Part shown: positions 23,291 through 35,159 of the stretch, in pieces | How positions within the stretch are numbered: position 1 is the stretch's first letter | How the letters are laid out: each line of letters opens with the position of its first letter | Source of the DNA: Tetrapyrgos nigripes | Taxonomy: Eukaryota > Basidiomycota > Agaricomycetes > Agaricales > Campanellaceae | DNA: 64,000 bases | Assembly: GCA_013368315.1 (NCBI GenBank) | Contig: JAACJM010000059.1 | Location: forward strand, 344,677 to 408,676 | Reading direction: 5' to 3' | Translations under genes and position numbers: made by a program | Notes under the pieces: generated by a model | What the model was told of the DNA's origin: nothing | The model's database searches: none | The model's input: only the letters and a program-made list of their open reading frames with translations

Positions 23291-24179
23291 GGGCCTCGTA
23301 CCTTGCCATGCGAAGCAGTGGCATCTTTCCCCAGTATGGATGACGCGATGACATGTCAGTTGAGCGTCTCAGTCATTTCGGTCATTTCGGTCATTTCGGA
23401 GCGCTGAAGTGGCATGTGAAACTTAGAACCCGTGGAAAAATTTGCTACTCAATTGCGAGCAAGGTCGACATAAGTTAAACTGGGGAAAGCACACCGAAAA
23501 GGGACAAATTTCTGCTCGACGGATACATGACCGGATATGTGTATGAAAACGAGATATATTTGGAATCTAGATATAAGTACAAAAAGATGATGTATCTGTA
23601 AGCTAGATATTTGATCAGAAATTTGCTATATAAGGATGAATTTTTAGTATATTTGATTGGTGTGCGGACATATTCTGTATCAAAGCTATTGAAAGAACTA
23701 CAAAAAGACCTCAAATTAGGATTCCAGACATGATTACAGATATGTGTCCGAAAAGACAATAAGTCCGGATTCCGGACAAGGCAGATGAACTGATAGATCA
23801 GAATGAATGCTATAAAAATATCAGTATTACGGACATATAAACTATACGCACCCATATCTGGAAGCCGGATGGATTGTCTTTTCGGACGCATATCTGTAAC
23901 TATATCCGGATTCTCGATTCTCGGTCTTTTTGTACTTCTTTTAATAGCTTTGATACATAATATGTCTATACACCAATCAAATATACTAAAAGGCATACCT
24001 ATATAGCAACTTTCTGTTCAAATATCTAGCTTACTGATACATCATCTTTTTGTACTTATATCTAGTTTCCAGACATATCTCATTCTCGTACATATATCCG
24101 GTCACAGATCCGTCGAGCGGAAATTTGTCCCTTTTCGGTGTGAAGGTGCCACTGCTTCGCATGGCAAATTACGAGGCCC
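23291..24179. mobile_element. 889-bp foldback (inverted-repeat) element
   Basis: The left arm starts GGGCCTCGTACCTTGCCATG at 23291 and the right arm ends with its inverted counterpart at 24179. A long inner arm pair starts CACACCGAAAAGGGACAAAT at 23490 and is mirrored to 24142. The arms remain recognisably complementary for about 300 bases each, meeting near 23815, so the element could fold into one large hairpin. No coding capacity is seen. The left arm carries a 165-bp insertion (23325-23489). No clear target duplication flanks the outer ends. Confidence 0.8.
23325..23489. mobile_element. 165-bp insertion in the foldback left arm
   Basis: It is bounded by CTTTCCCCAGT at 23325-23335 and the exact inverted copy ACTGGGGAAAG at 23479-23489. 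The right arm of the foldback element lacks this segment, so it is a later insertion or a segment lost from the other arm. It includes three copies of TCATTTCGG and a block shared with 24379-24485. Confidence 0.6.
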
Positions 24180-24378
24180 ATTGTATAAGTAAGTAATACT
24201 GTAAAATTGACTAAAAAATTAGATAGAGCTTAATATCTTCTGTAATGACACCTTGAACGTTGGGTGGAGGAGCCCATAGTGGTTCAGAGAGCGGCAGTTG
24301 GACTTGCGACGGCTGCTGAGAGAAGGTAAATACGCCTGAAGCTCGTCGTGGTTGGTGGGCGGCAAGGCAGAAATGAGC

Positions 24379-24485
24379 TATGACGTATTGAGCGTCAGTT
24401 CGGGTACTTCGGAGCGCTGTGGTGGCGTGTAAAAGTTAGAACCCGTGAGAACCTTTGCTACTCAATTGAGGGGTCGACATAAGTT
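24379..24485 (+). repeat. second copy of a dispersed repeat (first copy 23341-23478)
   Basis: Both copies share, in order, GAGCGTC, TTCGGAGCGCTG, TTAGAACCCGTG, TTTGCTACTCAATTG and GTCGACATAAGTTAA. A more distant relative lies at 22268-22385, where GCTGAGGGAAGGTGACACA resembles GCTGAGAGAAGGTAAATAC at 24319 and the GTTAACT core is present in the other orientation. Confidence 0.6.
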
Positions 24486-24499
24486 AACTCGGCCTAAAG

Positions 24500-25021
24500 G
24501 GCCTCGTCATATTCTCCAAAACCTTCTTCGTCGCTCCGTTACGAAGGGCTTGGGGGATATTTGATCTGACCTGGGATTTGATGGGCTTGAGATGTTACGA
24601 GAGACACTTTGGGATTTGGTGGGTATTGTTGGGATTTAGTGCATTTCTCCGTTTGGACTCTTATGGATAAATATGAACACTTGATACTGGTTATAGTTGG
24701 CTAATACACGATGTAAGAAATACTGAACATAGTACTAGTAGTAGTAGCAGTTGTGTTAGTGGGGTTTAGTGGGACTAGCCCGGGAGTGGGAATTAAAAAC
24801 ACCCAGCATTGCTAAGTTCACCCATGGATTTTTATATGAGCCTATCTACCATTCAACCAACGATTTTATTAGATCAGGAAGGAATGAATAGATCAGGGAA
24901 GGTACGAACGGTCAAAGCAAAGTCAAGAGACACTCAAGCATATGGATAATTCCCGTGTAATAGCAGAATCAGGTTGTCAGTTTTCACCTCAGACCACATG
25001 TTGTGGCTTGACATCGTAGTG
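24500..25021. other. intergenic, no gene recognised
   Basis: Low-complexity TAGTAG and GGGATTTGGTGGG words; no coding signal. It is the 3' flank of the DUF6533 gene. Confidence 0.4.
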
Positions 25022-26293
25022 TCAATCCTTGTCCTCAGAAATGTGAAGGCTTGGAAGACTGGCACTTCCATGCAAGGCGACCGATGGACCACTTCCAGCA
25101 AAGCCTCCGTTGCGGCGGATGTGGATTGGAAGCGAGCTGTTAGTTGCACCCTGTCGGCCAGAAGCAGTCTGGAACGAGCTAATGTGGAAGGACTGATAGT
25201 TGGAAGTTCCATCTGGCGAAATGAGACCGAACTTGACCTTCCGGTACACTGTGCATGCCATGGAGTTGACGACTGCCGACAACGGGAGGATGCCTATGGC
25301 GTGATCGGAGACTGGGAGATTGGAGAGTTTGAAGAGGATAAGGAAGACAATGTTTCCGCTAAGTGCGACCCTGGAAAATTTGGTCATTTATTTAGCCTTG
25401 AGTCACAAAATGGAACAGAACAGACGTACAGATAGTACTGCTGGCCACCTTGAAGAAGATTCCTCGATAGCTTTGGCAAAAATCTTCGCCCAAAGAATGT
25501 CTTCAGCTGTGCAGAGAAATTCTCTTCAATCAGAGAATTCACCAGGATTCGATAAGTGATTGCGAAAAATACGGCACTATCGTTGATCATCAATGTGGTT
25601 GCCATTGCTACGGTGTAATCTTCGACTCCAAGGAGGATGCATGCGCGAGTAGTGCCAATATGAGCACTACTGGTTCCAAATGGGATTGTCAATACTCCTC
25701 CGACAGTACCCAGCCATAGCAGGGTAAACACAGCAATCACCAGCTTGTCTTTATTCCATACCGCAACGACACGGAGCAAGAAGAGCAGGGAAGTGAAAGA
25801 AGTTGACAGCACAACGAAGATACCGAACGCCACTTGAAGAGCCTGACAGTTGGGAACATCACCAACTATAATTTTTAAAATGAGATTTACTGGTGCTGAA
25901 CAACATAATAACCTATGGGAAGCTTACCTGAGAAGATAAAGGTGATAAGGATAAATGCGAGAGTCGCGATCCTGCCGAAAATGATTATTGCCATGAACAA
26001 GGAATATTTCTCATGGTGGCATTGTACGCACCTCGACAAATAGTAGACTATAGTGGGTAATCGGATTCTGTGCTTGAAGAGCAACTGATAATCACTCCCG
26101 AGGTTAATCGCGCAGTCCCAGATGTAACCCTGAGCATTTTGTCAAACATTGACGAGCTTTGAACATGATTGTGACTTACACCAAGAGTGACAGCACAGAG
26201 GTACCTGGCTACCTCGAACTGATTGGCGATGTCCGGGGGCAGGAACGCAAGTGGCGTGAAAGGATTAGGGAGAGGAGTTGTCTCGTTTGACAT
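25022..26293 (-). CDS. DUF6533-type membrane protein
   Basis: Exons 26180-26293, 25928-26129, 25430-25865 and 25022-25370 join to 366 residues with consistent phases. The N-terminus holds the DUF6533 signature: VARYLCAVTLGGYIWD, then KHRIRLPTIVYYLSR. Several transmembrane helices follow (IFGRIATLAFILITFIFS, SLLFLLRVVAVW, VFTLLWLGTVGG), then a LINDT-like MINDSAVFFAITYRI segment and NSMACTVYRKVKFGLIS before a hydrophilic Ser-rich tail. These proteins are numerous in agarics and resemble seven-helix receptors, but no ligand is known. No lesion is seen. The start is the ATG at 26293, the first that keeps the signature. Confidence 0.85.
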
Positions 26294-26337
26294 TGTGGGT
26301 TGCTGGGTTGACAAAGTGACAGCTACGTCTTGTTGGA

Positions 26338-26834
26338 GTCCAAGCTTTAAGTTTACCAGGAAGCTTATACGATCTGGGACGGGTACTGATACGGCAATAT
26401 TACGATTCAATACTGCATACGGGTCTTTTCACCGGGAGATGTCCAGGATTCTAAGTAAAAATGTCACTTTTTGCCAGGCTTTACAGAACTGTTATCTGAT
26501 GCTTGTACACTCAAAGATTTGTCCAGTTCGTCTATGGTTGCTTGAAGCATTCTTATGTAATAACGCCGTGGCGACGCAAGCGGGGCGCGTTTACTCTCAG
26601 ACTTAGAAGTCCAAGCTCTAAATTTACTAAGAATCTGCGAGCTCTTGATCCACTAGGTTTTACGGGTCCAGTACTAGTATAGTGTACCCGTCTTCGTACT
26701 TGTACGGGTCATCTGGAAGCTTGTACAACACGGGACGGGTACTGAAGTAGTACTAATACGGCAGTATCATTACGGTTCAATACAGCATACGGATCTTTTT
26801 TACCGGGAGATGTCCAGGGTTCTAAGTAGAAATG
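26338..26834. repeat. two direct copies of an intergenic sequence
   Basis: 26338-26463 and 26609-26834 share GTCCAAGCT, GGGACGGGTACTGA, AATACGGCA or ATACGGCAATAT, CGGTTCAATAC and TTTTACCGGGAGATGTCCAG in the same order; the second copy holds about 100 extra bases. No coding content. Confidence 0.7.
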
Positions 26835-27866
26835 GCTTCTTGAGACTCAACGACCACGACGACCACGACGATGACAGTGCCTGTGGTGGTGTCACTTCCG
26901 GTTCACTGCTCCCCAACTGCTCCCTCGTTTGAAATGATTTGCAATTCTATCCACAGGCTATGGAACTAGCATTCCCGAACGGGGACGACGTGTGTCTAGT
27001 AGACGTGTAGAGTTTTTGAAGATGGTTAGGTCACGTAGGAAAGGTGGTTACAGGTATTTATAGGACGACTCCTAGGTTTAGCTTACTTCGATATTTACTA
27101 TCGAAGACAAAGATATATTTTTCTGACTCTATCTAGGTCTAAATCTTACAATAGCTACCTAAAGCTGAAGTGTACTCATTTCAGGAAACACGTAGAAACA
27201 CGGCCACCACCCGCACCCGCACTTTTCTGGATCCCCGGGCTTTTCGAAGAGGACCAAGAGCAGAATGCATTGAAATCATGTGCTTCGCGCCTTTTGAGAC
27301 AATTCTGCGGTATTCTGGAGGAAGGAAGATCATCTTTTCTGAGTAGGTTTTCTAGGAAAGGTATCCTAAAATTTCAAGTTGACGCGTTTACGAATGGCAC
27401 CTCGAAAGCCATGACTGAGGATCATGACGTACGTATGCTTTAGTGGGATTATATTATATCAAATCATCCGGAAAAACCAGCGCAAAATGGCTGCAAGACT
27501 CAAGGAGTCGCCTGGGTCGAAACTGGGTCGAGGTAAGAGACAAGAGGTGAAGTATTTAGCCGAGCAGCCGGCGACGTGGCACTAGACCAATGTTCTCACC
27601 AGGTGGCGCAACTTGCCCTTACAGCCATGGCTACTTACGGCAGCCTTACTGCGTCTCAGTTGGTCTCAGAATTAAAGCTACAACATCCTCAGACTTTATA
27701 CTCTAGTTCAGCTATCGTATGAGAGAATGAATATACTCATGTAAAGCTAAGGAAATCCTTCCGAGCAGCGCGAAAGAGGAATAAATGGCGCACAATACCA
27801 TTACCCCGTGAAGTCTACACAATCATAACGCTTAACATGGGGTCTCCGTCCGTACAGTCATCTAAT
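26835..27866. other. intergenic, no gene recognised
   Basis: No coding family seen. The last 150 bases are the 5' flank of the U6 gene; an AATAAATGG at about 27780 lies 85 bases upstream, too far for a standard Pol III TATA box. Confidence 0.35.
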
Positions 27867-27890
27867 GTCCCCTTCGGGGTGACATACGAA

Positions 27891-27921
<31 letters not shown>

Positions 27922-27987
27922 GGCCCCTGCACAAGGATGACACGCTTTCCCGGAGTGGTAGACCTACGGGTCTCAATATTTATTTTT
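27867..27987 (+). ncRNA. U6: U6 spliceosomal RNA
   Basis: The 5' stem GTCCCC-TTCG-GGGTGAC is followed by AAAATTGGAACGATACAGAG with the ACAGAGA box (27905-27911), GATTAGCATGGCCCCTGC with the AGC triad, and AAGGATGACACGC, all as in U6 across eukaryotes. U6 is the catalytic core RNA of the spliceosome, pairing with the 5' splice site and with U2 and U4. A T5 run at 27983-27987 is a fitting Pol III terminator. The part between GACACGC and the terminator is longer and more structured (AGACCTACGGGTCT) than the short tail of most U6 RNAs, so the exact 3' end is uncertain. Confidence 0.93.
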
Positions 27988-27999
27988 GTTCATTCTAGC

Positions 28000-29712
28000 T
28001 ACTACATAATAGTAATACTTGGGAGGGATTCATTCTGGTTTTGGACAAGAAATGTCCCCTTTTCCACTTGAGATCATTTATTTTACAAATACTGAGTACT
28101 TGAAAGTGCGTTGTCAGCCATTCCCATCGATATCCCGAAGGTCTCAACCTCAATTTCTTCATTCTCGTCACCTGCCTTTACTCATCGCCCGAATCCTCAT
28201 CATTACAAGGTTATATTCTCTTAAGTACAACAGTGATCCATCGGCCGGTCCCAACTGGAATAACTCTGTGCATCATATCACAACTTCTTGATCACTGAGA
28301 AAATTTCCTTTTTATATCCTCCATATCATCTGTGTCAATCTCGGTTGGGAAAAAACAACGTTCATCACGTCAGGTACATGTATGCCAGTGCTGAGTCTTC
28401 TTGTTAAAGCGTACTAGTACCGAATACACAATACACAAATGATGGGACCTGAGGATAAGACGGCCTACTAGTACATGGGGAGACTTGAATCGCCAGTAGT
28501 AGCTCGTTTCTGGCATGTTTTCGTGTAATAAAAGACAGACAGAGCACATCGTTGTAGCAGAAACGACGCCGCACGTCTAAGCTCAATCTGAGCAAGAGGT
28601 TCTACCTTTGTGCTGATGCGTCCACTCTTATATGCGTGTACGTCCACCGTGAGCATGTCAAAGTTTGAGACAAAGAGCCGAGGTGCATTGGATTTCTGAA
28701 TCCGCATGCTGATGACCCCCAGTCCAGTCCTTTTTTGTGCGTCCACTGAAAATTTGAGAGTTACGCAGATAACGGGGGAGATTGATACGTCTTGCAAGTT
28801 TGTTAAACGTAAGAACCTCTTAAACATACTTAGAGAGATTTGAGAGAGATATTGGAGCATCCTAGTACTTACGTGAAGGAGACGGCAGGGAGCGAGAAAA
28901 GGGTATATGCATGCAATCAGTCAGTCTATGGAGAGAGAAAGTGTGGTCATAAATCTTCACTTGTACCATCGAGCTGCCGTTAAGTTGACGCTTCAACTTC
29001 TCCTTAGCAGTCGTGCGCCCAAATTACGTCCAAAGAAGATTGCTTTTGGGTTACTAGTAGTCTTCGTAGTGGTTGCAAGGAATTCCCAGTGACGCGCTTC
29101 CAAGTTCTCTACTATACCTAATTCATCATTCGTTATCGTTGAGATAGATAGCATATCCAACGTACTAGTACACGGTATACGTCCGCGTACGAAAGGAAGT
29201 TTAGGAGAAGAAGGATGTGTCACCAGAAGACTCAGGAGACTTTTGAAACTGATAGCGGGAAGGCATTGCCAAATACGGGAATTGCGCAGTAGCGGATGAG
29301 GTCATCAGCAAGCTAGCGGATTCCGTGGACGCGTTGACGTGTTGGTCCGAGAGCCCGAACGTTTTGATAAGCAATTCCTCGTAGCCTCGCAATTGGTCTA
29401 CGGAATGACCTGACGGTGAAGTGAATCGTGAGCTTTGAATGGCTTGGGGTCGGATGACCAGCCTCTCAGAATAAGCCCGGATCAAGTGCCGGATTTTCGT
29501 TAGCGGTAGGCTATAGCACGAGAGGAAAGGAGACGGTGATTGCGCGCTTGAGGTGATAGACAGTGCCCTGGCTTAGTGTGAAGCCTCCGGACGCCGAGCG
29601 GTGAAGGAAGGAAAAACGGCAGACGGAAAGGGATGACGAATCATTGCTCACGTGAATGACGACCTCGAAATCCCCGAAAGGAATGTTTCCAAGCGTGGGG
29701 GAGTGCATACAT
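28000..29712 (-). other. possible unassigned gene on the minus strand
   Basis: Three minus-strand blocks have protein-like composition: 29201 to about 29615 (LRGYEELLIKTFGLSDQHVN, ending DTSFFS and a stop at 29201), 28993-29200, and 28540-28795 (ISMRIQKSNAPRLFVSNFDM). A possible first exon with an ATG at about 29710 and donor GTGAGC at 29640 joins the first block in frame. I do not recognise any family and cannot show that the blocks belong to one gene. Confidence 0.25.
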
Positions 29713-30007
29713 ATTTGTGTGCGGACAATTCCCTTGGTAGTTGCTTGTCATCCCCAGTTATCAAAAGCCTTCAACAGCTTCACAGGTGTGTATCCCGACG
29801 GACTTGGCCTTTTTCTTGTCTTGACACCGCCTTCAGAAACCCTGGGTCATCCCGGAATCTGACCAAGCATCAGGAAATCGCACTGCTGTTCATTTACTTA
29901 TCCTCTGTCGCTGGTGACGACCAACAATATCTGTACTATCTCCTACTCTATTCCCAGCCTAGTCTTAACCCACGACGCCCACGACTCACGACTACCCTTA
30001 ACCCATC

Positions 30008-33000
30008 ATGTCTGGCTCGTCTACTTCTAGCTCGTCCACTTCCTCATTACTCTCGTCTGTATCGTCCTCTATAACGTCCTCAGCAACTGGTACTCCCACA
30101 GACCTTGGTATCACTAGTTCCTCTGGCTTCCTCACCGTACCACCTATTAACACGCAATCGCCAAACGGCGGCGGCGGCGGCAGAGGCGGAGGAGGAGGAG
30201 GGAATGGAGGGGATAATGGTGGGCCGAATCTCGCGTCGAGTGCTTCGTTGTACTGTACGTGCCTCTGTGCTCTCTGAAGTTTTATTTCCTGGGCGCTTAA
30301 CAATGCTCCATCTTTTTCCCCCCCTTCTTTCCGTGTTTTACTTTCCCCCTGCATCATGTATACGTCTTGCCTTTCGCGCCGCCGCACTCTACCATTCACC
30401 TGGCAACCCCTTTGCCCTTGTCTCTCTATCGCTTCGGACCTGCTTATACGCCTACCGATCGCGCCAATTACTTTCATCCTTCAATGACCGCTCACTTCAC
30501 AATACCCTGTCCTGGATCCGTTCCACGCTGACACCACCATCTATCTTTCACCATAACCCCCATTCACATTTACGTTGACGTCTCCTTTGTCGCCATGGTC
30601 GCGTGTGTACGCTTGCCTTCGTTCCCGACGTCAACCCGTCAATCTCGTGTCCTCCTCTGCCTCCTATTTTTTTCATTTCACTTCTCTCGGGTTCACCGGT
30701 CGCGGGACATCTTTCTTCCCCTGGTACTTTTCTCTCCATCTTTGGCCTATTTCACCGCTTTACCTCCACGGTGATCCATTTTTGGTCATGGACCGATCGC
30801 CAAATGTGCCACTCTGCATGGTATATGCGTGTCTTTGGACCGTAATATGCACATATGTGCGCACAAATCTTGACTTTGGGCTCTATGACTACCACCACCG
30901 CCCTTCTTAATCGTGACTCGTCATCATTTTCGTCATCGTTTTTTAATTTTCCCAATCTTCTCTCTCGTTCTCATCTCATTCGTCTTCTCGTCTCATGCAC
31001 GTCTCCAACGTACTGAAATGACTCCAACGACGGTTTGCACCCATGGGTGTTTTGCCTCGGTTCCTGTGATGGGTTGATTGATGGTACTGGTATTGGTGTG
31101 ACGATGATGATGATGGCAACGGTGTTCTCATTGCTCGAATCCTCGCAATTGCAACCTGCTGGCGTCTAACTACCCATCTCTACCGGACACGTCGTGGGTG
31201 TCGCTCTCTTCGTGCAATATCGCCACATCCTGCCACGTCTGGACATGGTCATCTGGTACACGGAATAAACAGTGTATACATTCCTCGGTGAGTACTTTGC
31301 TGCGATATGAGCCGGATATAGACTAACTGGTTGTGTTCTTTCCTCCGTTCTCGATCTTCGCCCTTTTGCTCCCTGTTCCCCGTTCCCCGTTCTCTTGTTC
31401 CCTTCTGCTTATCTGGCGCCACGTCACGTCCTAATCTTCTATCTTTTCAATCTGATTGATTCATATGGCTTATTTTGACCTATCACTCCTATTCCTCCAC
31501 ACTTGTCACCTATTTTGTCGTTTTTTTCATTCCGTTTATCCTCTCCACCTCACACGGTACCTTGGTCATCTGCCTTGTTGGACGGCTGCCTCTTTACGAT
31601 GGTTCTGCTCTCATGCTATATATAAACAACCCATCCTGACTGGTCCTGGTTATCCTTCTTTCTTTCTCCACTCCTTCTTTCCCTTCGTTACTGTTACACC
31701 GTCTTTACTAATTTTGATTCTTCTTTCTGCCATAACCACACCTCATTCGTCTTTTACCTGCCTTGCTCTTTCTGCGTTTGCTACTGACCTACTTTTGACC
31801 CTGTAAAACCTTTCGTCGTTCTTGGTTGATTCTTTCTTTCTTTCTTTCTATCCCTCATCCTTTCTTTCTTTCTTCGTTTCTCAACCCCTCACTCCCAATA
31901 ACCTCTCCATTTCTCCTCCCGGCAACAGCCACTCTCCTCCTCCTCCTCTCTGTCTCTGCTGCCATCGTCATCCGCTCTCTCCTTCTCCGCAGACGTCATC
32001 GTCGTCTCGTAGAAGAAGCTATCCGAAATGGAACATACGTTCCCGGTATGTTTGGGAACGTAGGCGGACCTTGGGGTGGAGGTGGTGGATGGGGTGGAGG
32101 GCTAGGTGGGAGATCGGGGAATAAGGTGGACTTGGCGATGAAGCCTAAACTGTGGGAGGCTTATTTGGGTGTTGGTGGGAGTGCACAAAAGACAGTGAAG
32201 GCACAAACACAGACACAAACGAAGACTCGGGATGAGAAGTTGAATGAGAAAGTTGGAGATAGTGGACCTGGTATTGGTAGTAGTCGTGGAGGAGGAGGGT
32301 ATGGGGCTGGGTCCGGTGGGGGGTATGATCCCTACACGTATAATTATAGCAATTATAACAAGGACGAGTTTATGGACTGGGAGGGGATTGTGGTGAGTGT
32401 TTCTCTTTCTGTGTTCTCGTTTGTAAGAGAAGCTGACTCTTTGTCCTTTTCTTCCTCTTCCTTTGTCTCCTTGCTCTCTTCCTTTCCTTAACCTTTCTCA
32501 AGCCCTTCTCCGCCTCCCTTACCTTCCCACTTCCCAGCTCCTTCCCCTCTTCCTCTACATCCGCTATCAACACCAACGGTGGTCCTGCCACTGCCAATGA
32601 CAGCCGTAATGGTTCCACAACCAGCGTTAACCGAAATGGCAACAACTCTCGATCTCTGACACAGAGGATCAGAGGTGGATTGGTTAACGCGCCTAGGACA
32701 GTTTGGGGGTTAATTTCGACGCAGCAGCAGTATAGGAGACGTGATGATGAGTTTGATATGGATATGGATATGGAGCATGGAAACCCGACAATGCCTAATA
32801 CGCCTGTTACGGGTATGACGACGCCAACAGGGGCAAGGGCAGATGCAACGAACACAAACTCAAATACGACGACGTCGCCGCCACCATCTGCTCGTCCACT
32901 GCTAACAAGGTTCCTTCGTTCCCCGACTTCGGCTGTTGGTAACGGTTCAAATGCAAATGCGAATACAAATACGAATACGAACACCAACGCCAACACCAAC

Positions 33001-33345
33001 GCCAACACCACCACCTCACCCAACACCTCCAATAACAAAACATCCCCAGGCCAAAACCAAAACTCCAAGTCTAAACATCAACCTCTCCCTTCCTCTCCGA
33101 CGACTGTTCCTGTTAATGTGAGCGTTTCGGTGTTGATTGCTATGCCTTCGAGGGTTCCTTTGGTGGATAAATTGTGTAAACCGAGACCGAGAACTGGAGC
33201 TGGAGTGGACGAGGACGAAGAAGAATTGCCGCATTTGGAGGTTGGGATATGTGAGGTTGTTGTACCACCTGAAGTTGATGTGGAGAAGGAGAAGGAAGAG
33301 AAGAGAGGTGTAGAGGGGAAGGGGAAGGAGAGCGTGGAGGTATAG
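30008..33345 (+). CDS. single-pass membrane protein with low-complexity tail, function unknown
   Basis: Exons 30008-30254, 31273-31287 (15 nt), 31929-32392 and 32503-33345 join to 522 residues. The N-terminus (1-70) is Ser/Thr-rich and then Gly-rich, presumably outside the cell. The tiny exon supplies part of the membrane helix at about 83-106 (LYTFLATLLLLLLSVSAAIV), which is followed by the positive stop RRRHRR and an EEAIRNG segment. The cytoplasmic tail is Gly, Asn and Thr-rich and ends with the motif VSVLIAMPS and an acidic segment. I recall similar agaric proteins with the VLIAMPS motif but no known function. Introns of about 1,020 and 640 bases are long for a fungus. The 15-nt exon is supported by phase and by the family-like helix it completes. 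Confidence 0.7.
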
Positions 33346-34097
33346 GAATAGGAATAGGAATAGGAGGTGGACGAGGACAAGGACGAGTTGTGATGACTGT
33401 GACTGGGTTTTCAGTTTTGGCAGTGCCAGTGTCAGTGGCCCATGATATGAGGGCTGGCTTGGACTTTTTGTGTGTATTATAGCAGTTCCATTGTGGAGGA
33501 GGTGGCGGCGTTCTGTTGTGTATCCACGGGCTCCTCTTCATCGTTTTCATTCTGGGGATGCCTCGGAGTTGGTAGTAGGTATTGGGAGCGTTAGGCTCCT
33601 TGGTGTTGTTTTATCGTCCTTTGGCCGATAGGCTTGGGATGAGATGGTGTTTGTGCTGGACTATACATCTTCATATATACACCTGTGATGATGTTTGCTG
33701 GCGGTGGTCCGAGTCTTGGTGATCGTTGTTGTAGGATTCTAACTATCCTCCTTAGACCGACCCTTTTGAACCCCTCTTCCTTCTCTCTCGTTCGTGCTTA
33801 GGAAGGATCCTACTTAGTAGTTTTCGTTTTTGCTTTTCGCTTTGCATTTAGTACTGTAATACTGCTCGCGGTATTGCCAGCAGTGCATACATACATACCA
33901 TACTTACATACTTGGCGATGATACGTGATGACTCTTTTGATGTAGGTAGAAATGATCATTGATTTGTAACTCATACGCTACCGTTACGCTTTTTCGCTTT
34001 GAACACGTACCTATGATGAAAATCTAATTTGCTTTACTACGTACGCAGCGTAGCAAAAGCCTCCCTACAAAACCTGAACCCAGCTTAGAGCTGTCCA
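33346..34097. other. 3' flank of the membrane protein gene
   Basis: It begins with a short AGGAAT tandem repeat just after the stop codon (33341-33365). Nothing else is recognised. Confidence 0.4.
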
Positions 34098-34370
34098 CTA
34101 TATATCGCTCTGAATCTCCCAAAGCCTCCATGGCTCAGAAAAAATAACATAGAAGACAACATGTACAATGATCCTGCTTATCGGCCATCCTTCAAACCGG
34201 TCGACTCTAGAGTCTGGTACTAGTAGTGGATACTTTGACAGATCCGATTTGCTCATGCTGAGAAATTCATCAAAAGGCACGACTAACGGACTGGGAGGAA
34301 ACTGTCGAAAATCAAGAATAGTCACTGGACGGCTGTTCTCAGCGGAATCAAGTATATCTCTGATACTGTT
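34098..34370 (-). pseudogene. unassigned coding-like fragment
   Basis: A minus-strand frame reads NSRPVTILDFRQFPPSPLVV and further protein-like residues down to about position 34160, then becomes hydrophobic. No start codon or family is recognised, and the adjoining DNA lacks continuing exons. It may be a gene fragment brought in with the duplicated segment to the right. Confidence 0.25.
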
Positions 34371-34760
34371 CTTGACGTGTTGGAGGTTCCTCCAGCATGT
34401 TCAACCAGATATTTGTACGGGTGTACGGGCTTACGGGTGCGGACAACATCATAGTACAACACTTGGACTGACATTCCCTTTCATTTCATTGTATAGATAC
34501 CTAGATCTCCATCTCGTGTACGTACGAGTTCTTTCATCGCTGTTTCTTTCTTTCTTCAAGTTTCAGCTCTCCTTACAATCGAAATTAGACACGATGTCAA
34601 CTATCACGACTATAATCAATAACCTGTCATCGATGTCATCCTCCATAGCACCAGAAAACGTTCAGCTGTAATTTACTTGTTAGGAAGGAACCTGAGTCGT
34701 GATGCATACCAGAACCAGTTGACTCACAACGAAACAAGAGAGTGATCAATGCTTAACTTC

Positions 34761-35077
34761 CTAAAATTCTTCAGGCCTGCAGGTAACCACGCAAGCTACG
34801 TTGCTAGCGAAAGGCTTGCAGAGAGTGCATCGGCAGAACAACTCGCATTGAGCTTGGTCGCAAGTGACATCTGCACACTTGTTCAAGCAGTCGGAGAGGC
34901 CATCGCAGGGTGCGCGGCTCTAAAGAGAGAGAGAGAGAATGGTAAGCCAACGAAACGAAAGGAGTCTTGAGAGACCTGAACAGAATTCACTGTAACACAC
35001 ACCTCGAGAGCAGGAGAAGCATAGGCAGCACCGGACAGACAGGCTGCGACGAAGGCGACGATCAAGCGGTATTGCAT
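34761..35077 (-). CDS. small secreted 10-cysteine protein, copy 1
   Basis: Exon 1 (35003-35077) encodes a signal peptide, MQYRLIVAFVAACLSGAAYA, then SPALE; a pyrimidine-rich intron leads to exon 2 (34761-34919). The precursor has 77 residues and the mature part carries ten cysteines spaced C-x6-C-x3-C-x4-C-x4-C-x3-C-x-C-x2-C-x8-C-x3-C, so five disulfides are likely. It is probably exported to the medium or cell wall. Effector-like, antimicrobial or structural roles are possible and I recognise no named family. The paralogue at 55463-55778 keeps all ten cysteines while other positions vary, which supports a real gene under constraint. Confidence 0.8.
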
Positions 35078-35151
35078 TTCGATGAGGAGAAGTGTTACTT
35101 GTGAGTCTTAAGTTGGTCTTAAGGATGTGGACGTTAACGTTTCTTCGGGTA

Positions 35152-35159
35152 CTTATATA
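35152..35159 (-). promoter_or_regulatory. TATA box of secreted-protein gene copy 1
   Basis: TATATAAG on the minus strand, 75 bases upstream of the ATG. In copy 2 the matching site is reduced to TATAAG at 55839-55844, so the two promoters may differ in strength. Confidence 0.55.

Noticed and set aside
23490..24142. Foldback inner arms as a separate CACTA-type element with AAG target duplication
   Set aside because: AAG does flank the CACACC ends, but the outer flanks are themselves inverted copies, so these are not the true ends and the AAG match is part of the palindrome or of the nested insertion.
29998..30477. 159-codon minus-strand open frame opposite the Ser-rich membrane protein start
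   Set aside because: It is the shadow of the Ser/Gly-rich exon; acidic and proline runs arise from the complementary codons.
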